From Sphingobium sp. (GTDB lineage: Bacteria > Pseudomonadota > Alphaproteobacteria > Sphingomonadales > Sphingomonadaceae), in assembly GCA_020051025.1 (NCBI GenBank), contig JAGVJS010000292.1, positions 1 to 6,519 on the forward strand: a DNA stretch of 6,519 nt, written 5' to 3'. The position numbers and the translations under genes are program-made. Below are positions 1 to 5,601 of the stretch, piece after piece; position 1 is the first letter of the stretch, and the number at the start of each line of letters is the position of its first letter. Below the pieces are notes generated by a model. It made no database searches, was not told where the DNA came from, and saw only the letters and a program-made list of their open reading frames with translations.

Positions 1-413
1 GCCTGAAAGCCGCCCTGCTCGCGGCCGAAGGCGACCGGCCCGGCCAGCATGTCCATCCGCAGGTTGATGTGCGTTCCGCCGGCGACTTGCTCAGCCGCGC
101 CGGCTTCACCATGCCGGTGGCGGACGGGGACGTGCTCAACATTCGATACGGCGATATCGTCCGCCTGATGCACGACCTGCGCGGCATGGGTGCCGGCAAT
201 GCGCTGACGACCCCCACGCCCGCCCTGACCCGCGACATATTGATGCGCGCAGCGCGCCATTTCGCCGAGGCCGCCGACCCGGATGGGCGCACCGCCGAGC
301 AGATGGCGATCATTTACCTGTCCGGCTGGAAACCTGATCCCAGCCAGGCTGCGCCGGCCAAGCGCGGCAGTGCCACTGTATCGCTCGCGGCGGCGCTCAA
401 GGGGAAGGATTGA
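1..413 (+). CDS. NDUFAF5-like SAM-dependent methyltransferase, C-terminal part
   Basis: The frame is open from the left edge (first whole codon at 3) and gives 136 residues before TGA at 411-413, so the 5' part lies outside the window. The tail has the pattern of the NDUFAF5/BioC-like methyltransferase family: 'DLLSRAGF', then a stretch around 'LMHDLRGMGAGNAL', then 'YLSGWKPDPSQAAPAKRGSA' close to the end. Human NDUFAF5 ends with a very similar GWK...SQ..PA.RGSATVS block. NDUFAF5 acts in mitochondrial complex I assembly, where it is reported to hydroxylate an arginine of NDUFS7. The role of the bacterial homologue is unproven. The SAM-binding glycine motif would be in the missing N-terminal half, so activity cannot be judged here. 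A GTG at 69 is internal and not a credible start, because the family similarity runs further upstream. The gene converges on the next one with a 9-nt gap and no visible terminator hairpin. Confidence 0.8.
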   Translation, partial: LKAALLAAEGDRPGQHVHPQVDVRSAGDLLSRAGFTMPVADGDVLNIRYGDIVRLMHDLRGMGAGNALTTPTPALTRDILMRAARHFAEAADPDGRTAEQMAIIYLSGWKPDPSQAAPAKRGSATVSLAAALKGKD

Positions 414-422
414 TCTTGCCGC

Positions 423-1208
423 TCATTCGATGGTCACGCCCGCCACGCGCCACACGCCGTCTTCCTTGTCCAGGCTGACCGTTTCGATCGCGTCGGCCTT
501 GTTGGCGTAGCTGGTGCGGAATTTCACCACCTCATAGCCATAGGGCGGCGCCGGCAGATTTTCCTGACTGAGCAGGGTGCGGGACAACATGGCGCCCAAC
601 GGCACCCGGACCTTTTCCGACGTATCGGTCCAGACCTTCAGGCTGTTCAATTTGCGGAAGGAGGCCATCGTACCGCGATAGCTGTCCTCCCATTTCCCCT
701 GGTCCACCAGCGCCAGCCATTGGCGGGCGGCATCCACCACCTGCGGATCGGTTGCCGCACTGGCGGCCACGGGATGTGTCTGCGCAACAGGCATGGACTG
801 CGGCATGGCGGCCAGCGCAATCAGGCCCAGGATGATGGTCATGAGGCAAACTCCGATGATGAGGGTCCGGGGGGAGGCAAAGGCCCGCCCCGCGCCGCCG
901 ATCGGCGCCTCCTCCTGATCCACCGGCGCGGCGGGTTCGTCTGCCCCGATTAGCTTGTCCCCACCATATTCGGGGGGTGATGCGGCCCCATCGCCGCCTT
1001 CCGCCTCCAGCAACAGCCGGGCGGCCTCGCGGCTGCTCGACACCGCCATCTTGCGCCGCGCATCGCGCAGCCGCTCGTTGATCGTATGCACCGACAGGTT
1101 CAGGCTGCGCGCAATTGACTTGACATCATGGCCGCGCACGATCAGGCGCAGCGTCTGCTTCTCCTTCTCGGTCAGCGCCCAGTCCATATCCGTCACCTGC
1201 ATGTTCAT
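423..1208 (-). CDS. LuxR-type HTH, single-membrane-segment protein with C-terminal DUF4019 domain
   Basis: This 261-residue protein has three parts. Residues 10-67 form a LuxR/GerE-type DNA-binding helix-turn-helix: 'LTEKEKQTLRLIVRGHDVKS' is followed by 'IARSLNLSVHTINERL' and a basic RDARRKM segment. Residues 68-112 are an acidic, Gly/Pro/Ala-rich linker. Residues 115-135 form one hydrophobic helix (TLIIGVCLMTIILGLIALAAM) preceded by R108 and R114, which suggests a cytoplasmic N-terminus. Residues 154-261 look like DUF4019 (DAARQWLALVDQGKWEDSY near the start, DGVWRVAGVTIE at the end), presumably periplasmic. There is no receiver domain, so a DNA-binding one-component membrane regulator, ToxR/CadC-like in layout only, is my inference. 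The first ATG (1208) has no clear Shine-Dalgarno; M3 or M8 are alternative starts that leave all domains intact. The gene is divergent from the exported DUF6683-like gene. Its signal and targets are unknown. Confidence 0.85.
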   Translation of the reverse strand: MNMQVTDMDWALTEKEKQTLRLIVRGHDVKSIARSLNLSVHTINERLRDARRKMAVSSSREAARLLLEAEGGDGAASPPEYGGDKLIGADEPAAPVDQEEAPIGGAGRAFASPRTLIIGVCLMTIILGLIALAAMPQSMPVAQTHPVAASAATDPQVVDAARQWLALVDQGKWEDSYRGTMASFRKLNSLKVWTDTSEKVRVPLGAMLSRTLLSQENLPAPPYGYEVVKFRTSYANKADAIETVSLDKEDGVWRVAGVTIE

Positions 1209-1422
1209 GGGGGAAGAGGTAAGTTGCGCTTCTGATAGCAGCTACCCCCAAAAATTTGTACTCCGATCGCAAGCGTCGCGTGCCTGCCCCATGGCGCCGC
1301 CCCATCCCGAAAATGACACGGACCGTGGCTATGGGGCTGAACCGTCGCGATATCTTCAAACAGGATCGATCATCCAGGATCGGCGCGCGTCGGATGCGCG
1401 CACTAATGGAGGAAGCGAGACT
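1209..1422. promoter_or_regulatory. Divergent intergenic region with repeats, probable regulatory region
   Basis: These 214 bp separate the divergent HTH-DUF4019 gene and the DUF6683-like gene, so promoters for both should lie here. I could not find a convincing -35/-10 pair in either direction. Visible elements are: an odd palindrome TAGCAGCTA (1236-1244) next to a C5 tract (1245-1249) that can pair with the G5 tract at 1209-1213 just upstream of the HTH start; an AT patch (1250-1257); direct repeats CAGGATCG at 1361-1368 and 1375-1382 flanking GATCGATC; a 6-bp GC stem (1383-1388 with 1396-1401, 7-nt loop); and a Shine-Dalgarno GGAGGA (1408-1413) nine bases before the ATG at 1423. A third CAGGATC lies just inside the gene (1428-1434) as part of CAGGATCATCCTG. 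Their use as operators is a guess. Confidence 0.45.
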
Positions 1423-2172
1423 ATGCGCAGGATCATCCTGACCGGCCTTCTGGTCGCGACATTATCGCCGCTGCATGCCGGGGCGCAGACCTATGGCGCC
1501 TTCGACATGGGCATGCTCACTAATAGGCTGGCGCAGGACCATGTTACCCGATCCGAACGTAAGCGCGCGCAGGGTGCGTCGGGCATCGCCGGCTTCTCGC
1601 AGGCCCTGTCGTCGCAACTGGATACGACAGGCCAAGCCGCGCCTGCGATCGATGCCCGCTATACCCCGAACCAGGCGGTGCGCACCAGATTGGCGGACAT
1701 CATGGCGGAAGCCGCTGGACGACAAGGCCCGGCCGAAGCCAAGGAAATGCGCCAGATCGTCCTGACGAAGGCAAGCCTCAATCAATATGTGCGCGTCGCG
1801 CCGATGCTGGGCTATCGGGAAAATGACGCCATCGACGCGCTGGCCTTCTACCTGCTGGCGCAATGGGGCGTCGCCAACGATTATCGGCCCGACATCACCC
1901 GCACACAGGCCGCCGCCGTTCGCCAACAGGCGGCAAACGCTTATGCGCAGGTCACCGACCAGTTGAACACGGACGCCCTGCGGCAGGAATTTGCCGAAAT
2001 GATCGTCATCCAAGGCGCGATCATGGCCGGCACGCATGAAGCCGCCATGCGCAGCGGCGACGATCAGGCGCTGGAACGCTATGCCGCGCTGGCGCGGCAG
2101 GGTGGGGAAAAGCTCTTCACCATGGACCCCACCCTGATCGTCCTGACCGATGATGGCTTCAGGAGGAAGTGA
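1423..2172 (+). CDS. Exported DUF6683-like protein of unknown function
   Basis: This 249-residue protein starts at ATG 1423. The start is chosen because GGAGGA lies nine bases upstream and the first 21 residues form a good signal peptide (MRR, hydrophobic core, AGA before Q22). The reading frame is open further upstream, but that part is only the antisense of the HTH gene. The mature protein is mostly helical-looking and Ala/Gln-rich, with 'ARYTPNQAVRTRLADIM' near residue 78 and a conserved-looking end 'LTDDGFRRK'. The YTP..A.R near the middle and the L..DGF terminus resemble my recollection of the DUF6683 family. That family has no known function, and a profile search would be needed for certainty. 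I see no membrane segment after the signal peptide and no cysteine, so it is probably a soluble periplasmic or secreted protein. It is followed after 1 nt by a second exported protein, and the two are probably co-transcribed. Confidence 0.8.
   Translation: MRRIILTGLLVATLSPLHAGAQTYGAFDMGMLTNRLAQDHVTRSERKRAQGASGIAGFSQALSSQLDTTGQAAPAIDARYTPNQAVRTRLADIMAEAAGRQGPAEAKEMRQIVLTKASLNQYVRVAPMLGYRENDAIDALAFYLLAQWGVANDYRPDITRTQAAAVRQQAANAYAQVTDQLNTDALRQEFAEMIVIQGAIMAGTHEAAMRSGDDQALERYAALARQGGEKLFTMDPTLIVLTDDGFRRK
2161..2169 (+). promoter_or_regulatory. Shine-Dalgarno of the small exported protein, inside the preceding gene
   Basis: AGGAGGAAG lies four bases before ATG 2174 and is an almost ideal ribosome binding site. 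It is also the coding sequence for the last residues (Arg-Arg-Lys) of the preceding protein. It decides the start at 2174 over the in-frame upstream ATG codons near 2150, which sit inside the upstream gene and lack such a site. Confidence 0.75.
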
Positions 2173-2173
2173 C

Positions 2174-2485
2174 ATGTATCATCGAATGGTGATGCGCTTC
2201 TGCGCGGTGATGGGGCTGGCGGGCCTGTCGATCGCGCCGGCTTGCGCGCAGATGGACTGGGGCGGCATCATCGGCACTTATGGGCAGGAAGAAGCGGTCA
2301 AGGAAGCCGCGCGCGAGGGCAGTGGGCGACGGGTTGAGGCCGCACCCGTCCCTGTACCAGCGCGTCCCGGCAGCAACCCCAAAACCCGTGCCCAATGTAG
2401 CAAGATGCGGACATGGGCGGCGGAAGGGATGCAGGACACGCGCCTGCCACCGCTGCTCACCCTGTGCCGGAAGCTGGGCTACTGA
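2174..2485 (+). CDS. Small exported protein with two cysteines, unknown function
   Basis: This 103-residue protein begins one base after the stop of the DUF6683-like gene, with a strong Shine-Dalgarno at 2161-2169. Residues 1-25 are a signal peptide (MYHRMVMRF, hydrophobic core, cleavage probably after A-C-A before Q26). M5 or M7 are alternative starts. The mature part, about 78 residues, has a short 'MDWGGIIGTYGQEEAVKEAA' segment, a Pro/Ala/Val-rich linker (55-69), and a compact end with C75 and C98 that could form a disulfide in the periplasm. The context around C24 (I-A-P-A-C) is a poor lipobox, so a lipoprotein is less likely but not excluded. I do not recognise the family. Its job is presumably tied to the DUF6683-like protein, because the two are almost certainly co-transcribed and both exported. 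Confidence 0.75.
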   Translation: MYHRMVMRFCAVMGLAGLSIAPACAQMDWGGIIGTYGQEEAVKEAAREGSGRRVEAAPVPVPARPGSNPKTRAQCSKMRTWAAEGMQDTRLPPLLTLCRKLGY

Positions 2486-2499
2486 CAGGCAACCCTGTC
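2484..2499 (+). repeat. Stem-loop at the stop codon of the small exported protein
   Basis: GACAGG (2484-2489) and CCTGTC (2494-2499) form a perfect 6-bp stem with loop CAAC. The left arm overlaps the TGA stop. No T-tract follows, so it is at best a weak transcript-end or 3'-stabilising hairpin. From here to 2619 there is no gene. Confidence 0.4.
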
Positions 2500-2531
2500 C
2501 TATTCGGCTGATCTGCGCTACCACGCCCCAT

Positions 2532-2568
2532 GGCGATGTTGGCTTGTAACGAAATTTCCAACATTGCT
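2532..2568. repeat. Inverted repeat in the convergent spacer
   Basis: GGCGATGTTGG (2532-2542) pairs with CCAACATTGCT (2558-2568) as 11 bp including two G-U pairs, with a 15-nt loop that contains the palindrome GAAATTTC. The region lies between converging genes, so a factor-assisted or bidirectional transcription end is plausible. Neither strand shows a canonical T-tract. On the plus strand the arm is followed by TATAATAT, an AT-rich patch that is unusual in this GC-rich sequence. Confidence 0.45.
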
Positions 2569-2589
2569 TATAATATGTCCAGATTAGCG

Positions 2590-2620
2590 GGAAATGTGCG
2601 AAGTTAAGCTGCGCATTTCC
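2590..2620. repeat. Inverted repeat at the 3' end of the metallophosphoesterase gene
   Basis: GGAAATGTGC (2590-2599) and GCGCATTTCC (2611-2620) form a 10-bp stem with one G-U pair and an 11-nt loop. The right arm touches the TAG stop (2620-2622, minus strand). On the minus strand it lies immediately after the metallophosphoesterase gene, the expected place for a transcript end, but no T-run follows, so I do not call it an intrinsic terminator. Confidence 0.5.
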
Positions 2621-3486
2621 TACCCAATCGCCACCGCCCCCACCATCGGCGCATCTTCCACCGGCCGCGATGCCCAGCCTTCGCCATCATGGGCATATTC
2701 GACATGGCTCGCCCGGCGGAAGGCCGCGCCGTCCCACACGATCACCTGCAATTCGATCTGGTTGTTGCGGCGGACATGCAGCCAGTTGAAACTTTGCGGC
2801 TCGGCATTGCGCAACCGGGTCGATGTCGCCGTCCCCGCCTGAATCACCAGCGCCCCGCCGCTATGGGCCACCATCTTCTGTGCGGCCTCGGCATAAGTGC
2901 GGTGGAAATGGCCGGCCAGCGCCAGATGCACTCCGGCCTCGCACGCCGCCTGGACCGCATCATCATGTCGGCCGACCGCCTCGCTCAACTCGCCGCCCTT
3001 GCCGATCGGCATGGCGAACAGCGGATGATGGGTGACGAGGATGCGGGTCTTGTCCGGCGCCACCTGTGCAAAGCGATCCCGCAGCAACTCCATCTGGTCA
3101 TGATTGATCCGCCCGTCCTTGATCGTCAGCGACCGGGCGGTGTTCAGGCCAAGGATCGCCACTTGACCGTCCTCGTAGAAAGGGCAGAGGTCGTTGCTGA
3201 TATAGCGTTTGTAGCGCGCCAGCGGTCGGGCGAAGCGGCGCACCACATCATAGAGCGGCACGTCGTGATTGCCCGGAATCACCAGTGTCCTCAGCCCCGC
3301 GCCGTGCAAGCGGTTGAGCCAGGTAGCCGCCTCCTGGAACTGCTCCACCCGCGCCCGCTGGGTGAAATCGCCGCTGATAACGACCAGGTCGGGCCGCCGC
3401 GCCTCCAGCCAGGCGGTGGCGGCGTCCACGATCTTCCGGTCGTTGGCGCCAAAATGAATGTCGGACAGATGCGCGATGCGAGCCAT
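2620..3486 (-). CDS. CpdA-like metallophosphoesterase
   Basis: This 288-residue protein carries the full calcineurin-like metallophosphoesterase motif set in order: D9-I-H11 (HLSDIHFG), G39-D40 (ISGDFTQ), G72-N-H-D75 (PGNHD), H153-H154 (VTHHPLF) and G192-H-F-H195. These residues bind the two metal ions, so the enzyme should be active as a phosphodiesterase or phosphatase. The order and spacing resemble the CpdA/class III cyclic-nucleotide phosphodiesterase group, but such proteins act on varied substrates and the real substrate is unknown. There is no signal peptide or membrane segment, so it is cytosolic. The C-terminal 60 residues carry a conserved-looking 'QAGTATSTRLRNAEPQSFNW' segment seen in this subfamily. 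The start at 3486 fits the family but has no good Shine-Dalgarno. It is divergent from the lipid kinase gene (70-bp gap) and converges on the exported protein pair. Confidence 0.9.
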   Translation of the reverse strand: MARIAHLSDIHFGANDRKIVDAATAWLEARRPDLVVISGDFTQRARVEQFQEAATWLNRLHGAGLRTLVIPGNHDVPLYDVVRRFARPLARYKRYISNDLCPFYEDGQVAILGLNTARSLTIKDGRINHDQMELLRDRFAQVAPDKTRILVTHHPLFAMPIGKGGELSEAVGRHDDAVQAACEAGVHLALAGHFHRTYAEAAQKMVAHSGGALVIQAGTATSTRLRNAEPQSFNWLHVRRNNQIELQVIVWDGAAFRRASHVEYAHDGEGWASRPVEDAPMVGAVAIG

Positions 3487-3556
3487 GACGGAGTAACGAA
3501 TCCGTGGCTTATGGTTTCCCGTCGGACCCGAATCCCTTTTGCCGAGTTATTGCGCC
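3487..3556. promoter_or_regulatory. Short divergent spacer between phosphoesterase and lipid kinase genes
   Basis: These 70 bp must hold the 5' signals of both genes. The inverted repeat ACGGA (3488-3492) / TCCGT (3501-3505) sits directly before the phosphoesterase start. I see no clear -35/-10 pair for either gene and only weak purine tracts as ribosome binding sites. Confidence 0.35.
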
Positions 3557-4450
3557 ATGGAAACGAAACCCCTCCCCAAGGAAGCCATCCTTGTCGTCAA
3601 CGCGCATAGCCGGAGCGGGCAGGATAGTTTCGCGCAGGCGAAGGAAAAACTCGAGGCCGCGGGCGTCCGCCTGATCGCGGCCCATGCGGTCGAAGACCCG
3701 GAACGGATGGCCGCCACCGTCCGCGAGGCAGTGGAAAGCGGCGCTCCGATGGTGATCGTGGGCGGCGGGGATGGTTCCATGTCGGGCACGGTGGACGAAC
3801 TGGTCGGCAAGGATTGCGTGTTCGGTGTGCTGCCGCTCGGCACCGCGAACAGCTTCGCCCGGACATTGGGCCTGCCGCTCGATCTGGACGGCGCGGTGCA
3901 GGCGATCGCCACGGGTCAGCGCCGCCGGGTGGATCTGGGCATGATCGATCGGGACTATTTCGTGAATGCCGCCTCGCTCGGCCTCTCTCCGATGATCGGG
4001 CGAACCGTGCCTCATAAGCTGAAACGCTATCTGGGGCGGATCGGCTATCTGCTCTGGGCGGTCAAATGCTCGGTCGGCTTCCGTGCCTTCCGCCTGACGA
4101 TCGACGATGGGCAGCGGGAACGGCGCATGTGGTCGACGGAGGTGCGCATCCTTAACGGCCCCTATCATGGCGGGGTCGAACTGTCCGATCATGCCGACGT
4201 CGATACGGGGGAAATCGTGGTTCAGGCCGTGGTCGGCCGCAGCAAGCCCCGTCTCGCCTGGGACTGGTATGCCAAATTCTTCAAACTGCGCGACCGGGAT
4301 GCCCATACCGAGGAATTTCACGGCAAATCGTTCAGGGTCGACACCGTCCCGCGCCAGCGCATCTCGATCGACGGCGAAGTGCTGGCAAAGACCCCGGTGA
4401 CAGTGAAGATCGCGGCGGGCGCAGTCGAGGTGGCGGTGCCGGGGAACTGA
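3557..4450 (+). CDS. Diacylglycerol kinase family lipid kinase
   Basis: This 297-residue protein matches the bacterial DgkB/YegS/BmrU-type lipid kinase fold. Residues 11-21 (ILVVNAHSRSG) are the N-terminal strand and nucleotide-site loop. G69-GGDGS-74 is the signature nucleotide-binding loop, and 'GVLPLGTANSFARTLGLP' (90-107) is the second hallmark. V125-DLG and 'VNAASLGLS' (136-144) follow, then a C-terminal beta-rich domain with 'HADVDTGEIVV' (212-222) and 'ISIDGEVL', both typical of the family. It should transfer the ATP gamma-phosphate to a lipid hydroxyl at the inner membrane surface. Diacylglycerol, ceramide or another lipid cannot be told apart from sequence. Length is usual for the family. 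ATG 3557 is preferred; an upstream TTG in frame (3539) would add six residues without family support. The Shine-Dalgarno is weak. Confidence 0.9.
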   Translation: METKPLPKEAILVVNAHSRSGQDSFAQAKEKLEAAGVRLIAAHAVEDPERMAATVREAVESGAPMVIVGGGDGSMSGTVDELVGKDCVFGVLPLGTANSFARTLGLPLDLDGAVQAIATGQRRRVDLGMIDRDYFVNAASLGLSPMIGRTVPHKLKRYLGRIGYLLWAVKCSVGFRAFRLTIDDGQRERRMWSTEVRILNGPYHGGVELSDHADVDTGEIVVQAVVGRSKPRLAWDWYAKFFKLRDRDAHTEEFHGKSFRVDTVPRQRISIDGEVLAKTPVTVKIAAGAVEVAVPGN

Positions 4451-4466
4451 GCTTTTACGGCACAAC

Positions 4467-4494
4467 AAAAAAGGGACCGGAAATCCGGCCCCTT
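4467..4494 (-). terminator. Intrinsic terminator of the rplM-rpsI operon
   Basis: On the minus strand, a stem of AAGGGGCCGG (4494-4485) and CCGGTCCCTT (4480-4471), with loop ATTT and one C-A mismatch, runs into a T-tract (4472-4467), 25 nt after the rpsI stop. This is a classical Rho-independent terminator. In the plus direction the same stem is followed by CCCTGTTTTC, so it may also end lipid-kinase transcripts, less efficiently. Confidence 0.85.
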
Positions 4495-4519
4495 CCCTGT
4501 TTTCGTGTTCCGAAGAAAC

Positions 4520-5068
4520 TTAGCGCTTCGAGAACTGGAAGCTGCGGCGGGCCTTCGCCTTGCCGTACTTCTTACGTTCGACAACGCGGCTGTCGCGGGT
4601 CAGGAAGCCTTCGGCCTTGACCGCGCTGCGCAGCGCCGGCTCATACTTCGACAGCGCCTGGGCGATGCCATGCTTCACAGCGCCGGCCTGACCCGACAGA
4701 CCGCCGCCCTTGACGGTGGCGATCACGTCATACTGACCTTCACGCTCGGTCACGCCGAACGGCTGATTGATCACCAGACGCAGGGTCGGACGGGCGAAAT
4801 AGATTTCCTGATCGCGGCCATTGACCGTGATCTTGCCGGTGCCGGGCTTCACCCACACGCGGGCGACGGCGTCCTTACGACGGCCAGTGGCGTAGGCGCG
4901 GCCGAGGCTGTCGATTTCCTGGTCACGCAGCGGCGCCGAAGGCTGAACCGGAGCGGCGACGACGGGCGCTTCACCTTCCACGGCGGCAGCAGCGACAGGC
5001 GCGGCGGCAGCGGGGGCGTTGGCGGTCAGCGACGCGAGGTCGGACAGAGACTGGCGGTTATCGGACAT
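4520..5068 (-). CDS. rpsI: 30S ribosomal protein S9
   Basis: Residues 55-182 are a full-length S9: '[20 protein letters not shown]', '[20 protein letters not shown]' and the invariant C-terminus '[11 protein letters not shown]', whose terminal SKR reaches the decoding (P) site of the 30S subunit. The first 54 residues are an Ala/Pro/Val-rich extension absent from the roughly 130-residue E. coli protein but usual in Alphaproteobacteria. It is probably disordered and of unknown role. The start ATG shares its A with the TAA stop of rplM (TAATG), and AAGGTG (5082-5077) lies eight bases upstream, so translation is probably coupled to L13. The gene ends at a strong terminator. The function is established for the family and the identification is secure. 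Confidence 0.98.
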   Translation of the reverse strand: MSDNRQSLSDLASLTANAPAAAAPVAAAAVEGEAPVVAAPVQPSAPLRDQEIDSLGRAYATGRRKDAVARVWVKPGTGKITVNGRDQEIYFARPTLRLVINQPFGVTEREGQYDVIATVKGGGLSGQAGAVKHGIAQALSKYEPALRSAVKAEGFLTRDSRVVERKKYGKAKARRSFQFSKR

Positions 5069-5547
5069 TATGCACCCACCTTGTTCTTGCGGTTGCGCGA
5101 CGCGAAGTCGAGCACTTCGGGGTTCTGGGCTTCATGAGCATGTTCGGCACCAGCGAAGATACGCAGGTTGCGCATCTGCTGACGGCCCAGCGGACCACGG
5201 GGGATCATACGCTCGACGGCCTTTTCCAGGACGCGCTCGGGGAAACGACCTTCCAGGATCTTCTGGGGGGTGGTTTCCTTGATGCCGCCGGCATAGCCGG
5301 TGTGCTTGTAATAGACCTTGTCGGTCAGCTTGCGACCGGTGAACTTCACCTTGCCGGCGTTGATGATGATGACATTGTCACCGCAATCGACGTGGGGCGT
5401 GAAGCTGGTCTTGTGCTTGCCGCGAAGGATGTTCGCGACGGTCGAAGCGAGACGGCCCACGACGAGGCCTTCGGCGTCGATCAGGATCCACTTCTTTTCG
5501 ACCGTTGCCGGGGTCGCCGGCTTGGTGGTCTTCATCAGCGCCTTCAT
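5068..5547 (-). CDS. rplM: 50S ribosomal protein L13
   Basis: This 159-residue protein is a complete L13, an early-assembly 23S rRNA-binding protein. Recognisable blocks are '[16 protein letters not shown]' (20-35), '[20 protein letters not shown]' (43-62), '[12 protein letters not shown]' and the signature '[20 protein letters not shown]' followed by [10 protein letters not shown]. The frame is open upstream to 5640, but ATG 5547 is chosen because residues MKAL... match the usual sphingomonad L13 start, GGAG (5561-5558) lies ten bases upstream, and the longer version would run through the promoter and leader. A second ATG at 5535 (M5) is a possible alternative. It forms the first gene of an rplM-rpsI operon, the standard bacterial pairing. 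Confidence 0.98.
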   Translation of the reverse strand: MKALMKTTKPATPATVEKKWILIDAEGLVVGRLASTVANILRGKHKTSFTPHVDCGDNVIIINAGKVKFTGRKLTDKVYYKHTGYAGGIKETTPQKILEGRFPERVLEKAVERMIPRGPLGRQQMRNLRIFAGAEHAHEAQNPEVLDFASRNRKNKVGA

Positions 5548-5563
5548 GGTGCCAATACTCCAG

Positions 5564-5601
5564 AATGAAAAATGAAACCGGGCGCCGTTGCCGACACCCG
5601 G
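5564..5601 (-). promoter_or_regulatory. Structured rplM leader: GC hairpin followed by T-rich stretch
   Basis: In the predicted mRNA leader, CCGGGTG (5601-5595) pairs with CGCCCGG (5584-5578) as a 7-bp stem with one G-U pair and a 10-nt loop. The T-rich TTTCATTTTTCATT (5577-5564) follows at once, just before the GGAG ribosome binding site. The layout resembles an intrinsic-terminator-like attenuator or a ribosomal-protein-binding leader. E. coli rplM-rpsI is reported to be autoregulated by L13, but I cannot show that this leader works the same way. Confidence 0.45.

Noticed and set aside
1383..1401. GC stem-loop GCGCGC/GCGCGC upstream of the exported operon as a terminator or riboswitch
   Set aside because: The self-complementary GC repeat is easily produced by chance in this GC-rich DNA. 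There is no T-tract and no further conserved structure.
955..1422. In-frame upstream extension of the DUF6683-like gene
   Set aside because: It overlaps the HTH coding region antisense and lacks a ribosome binding site. The signal peptide and Shine-Dalgarno fix the start at 1423.
1256..1441. 61-codon plus-strand frame in the divergent spacer
   Set aside because: It has an Arg-rich composition and no ribosome binding site, and it overlaps the start of the exported gene in another frame.
1462..2175. 237-codon minus-strand frame opposite the DUF6683-like gene
   Set aside because: It is a shadow of a gene with signal peptide, ribosome binding site and family-like sequence, and its translation resembles no known protein.
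2689..3609. 306-codon open frame on the plus strand across the metallophosphoesterase gene
   Set aside because: It is antisense to a gene with a complete metal-binding motif set, has no family resemblance, and its end runs into the divergent spacer and lipid kinase start.
3509..4468. 319-codon open frame on the minus strand across the lipid kinase gene
   Set aside because: It is the antisense of a gene with all DAGK-family motifs. Its translation is rich in His/Arg/Asp with no recognisable domain, as expected of a GC-rich shadow frame.
4505..5137. 210-codon plus-strand frame opposite rpsI
   Set aside because: rpsI is certain, and this frame is its antisense, running through the end of rplM.
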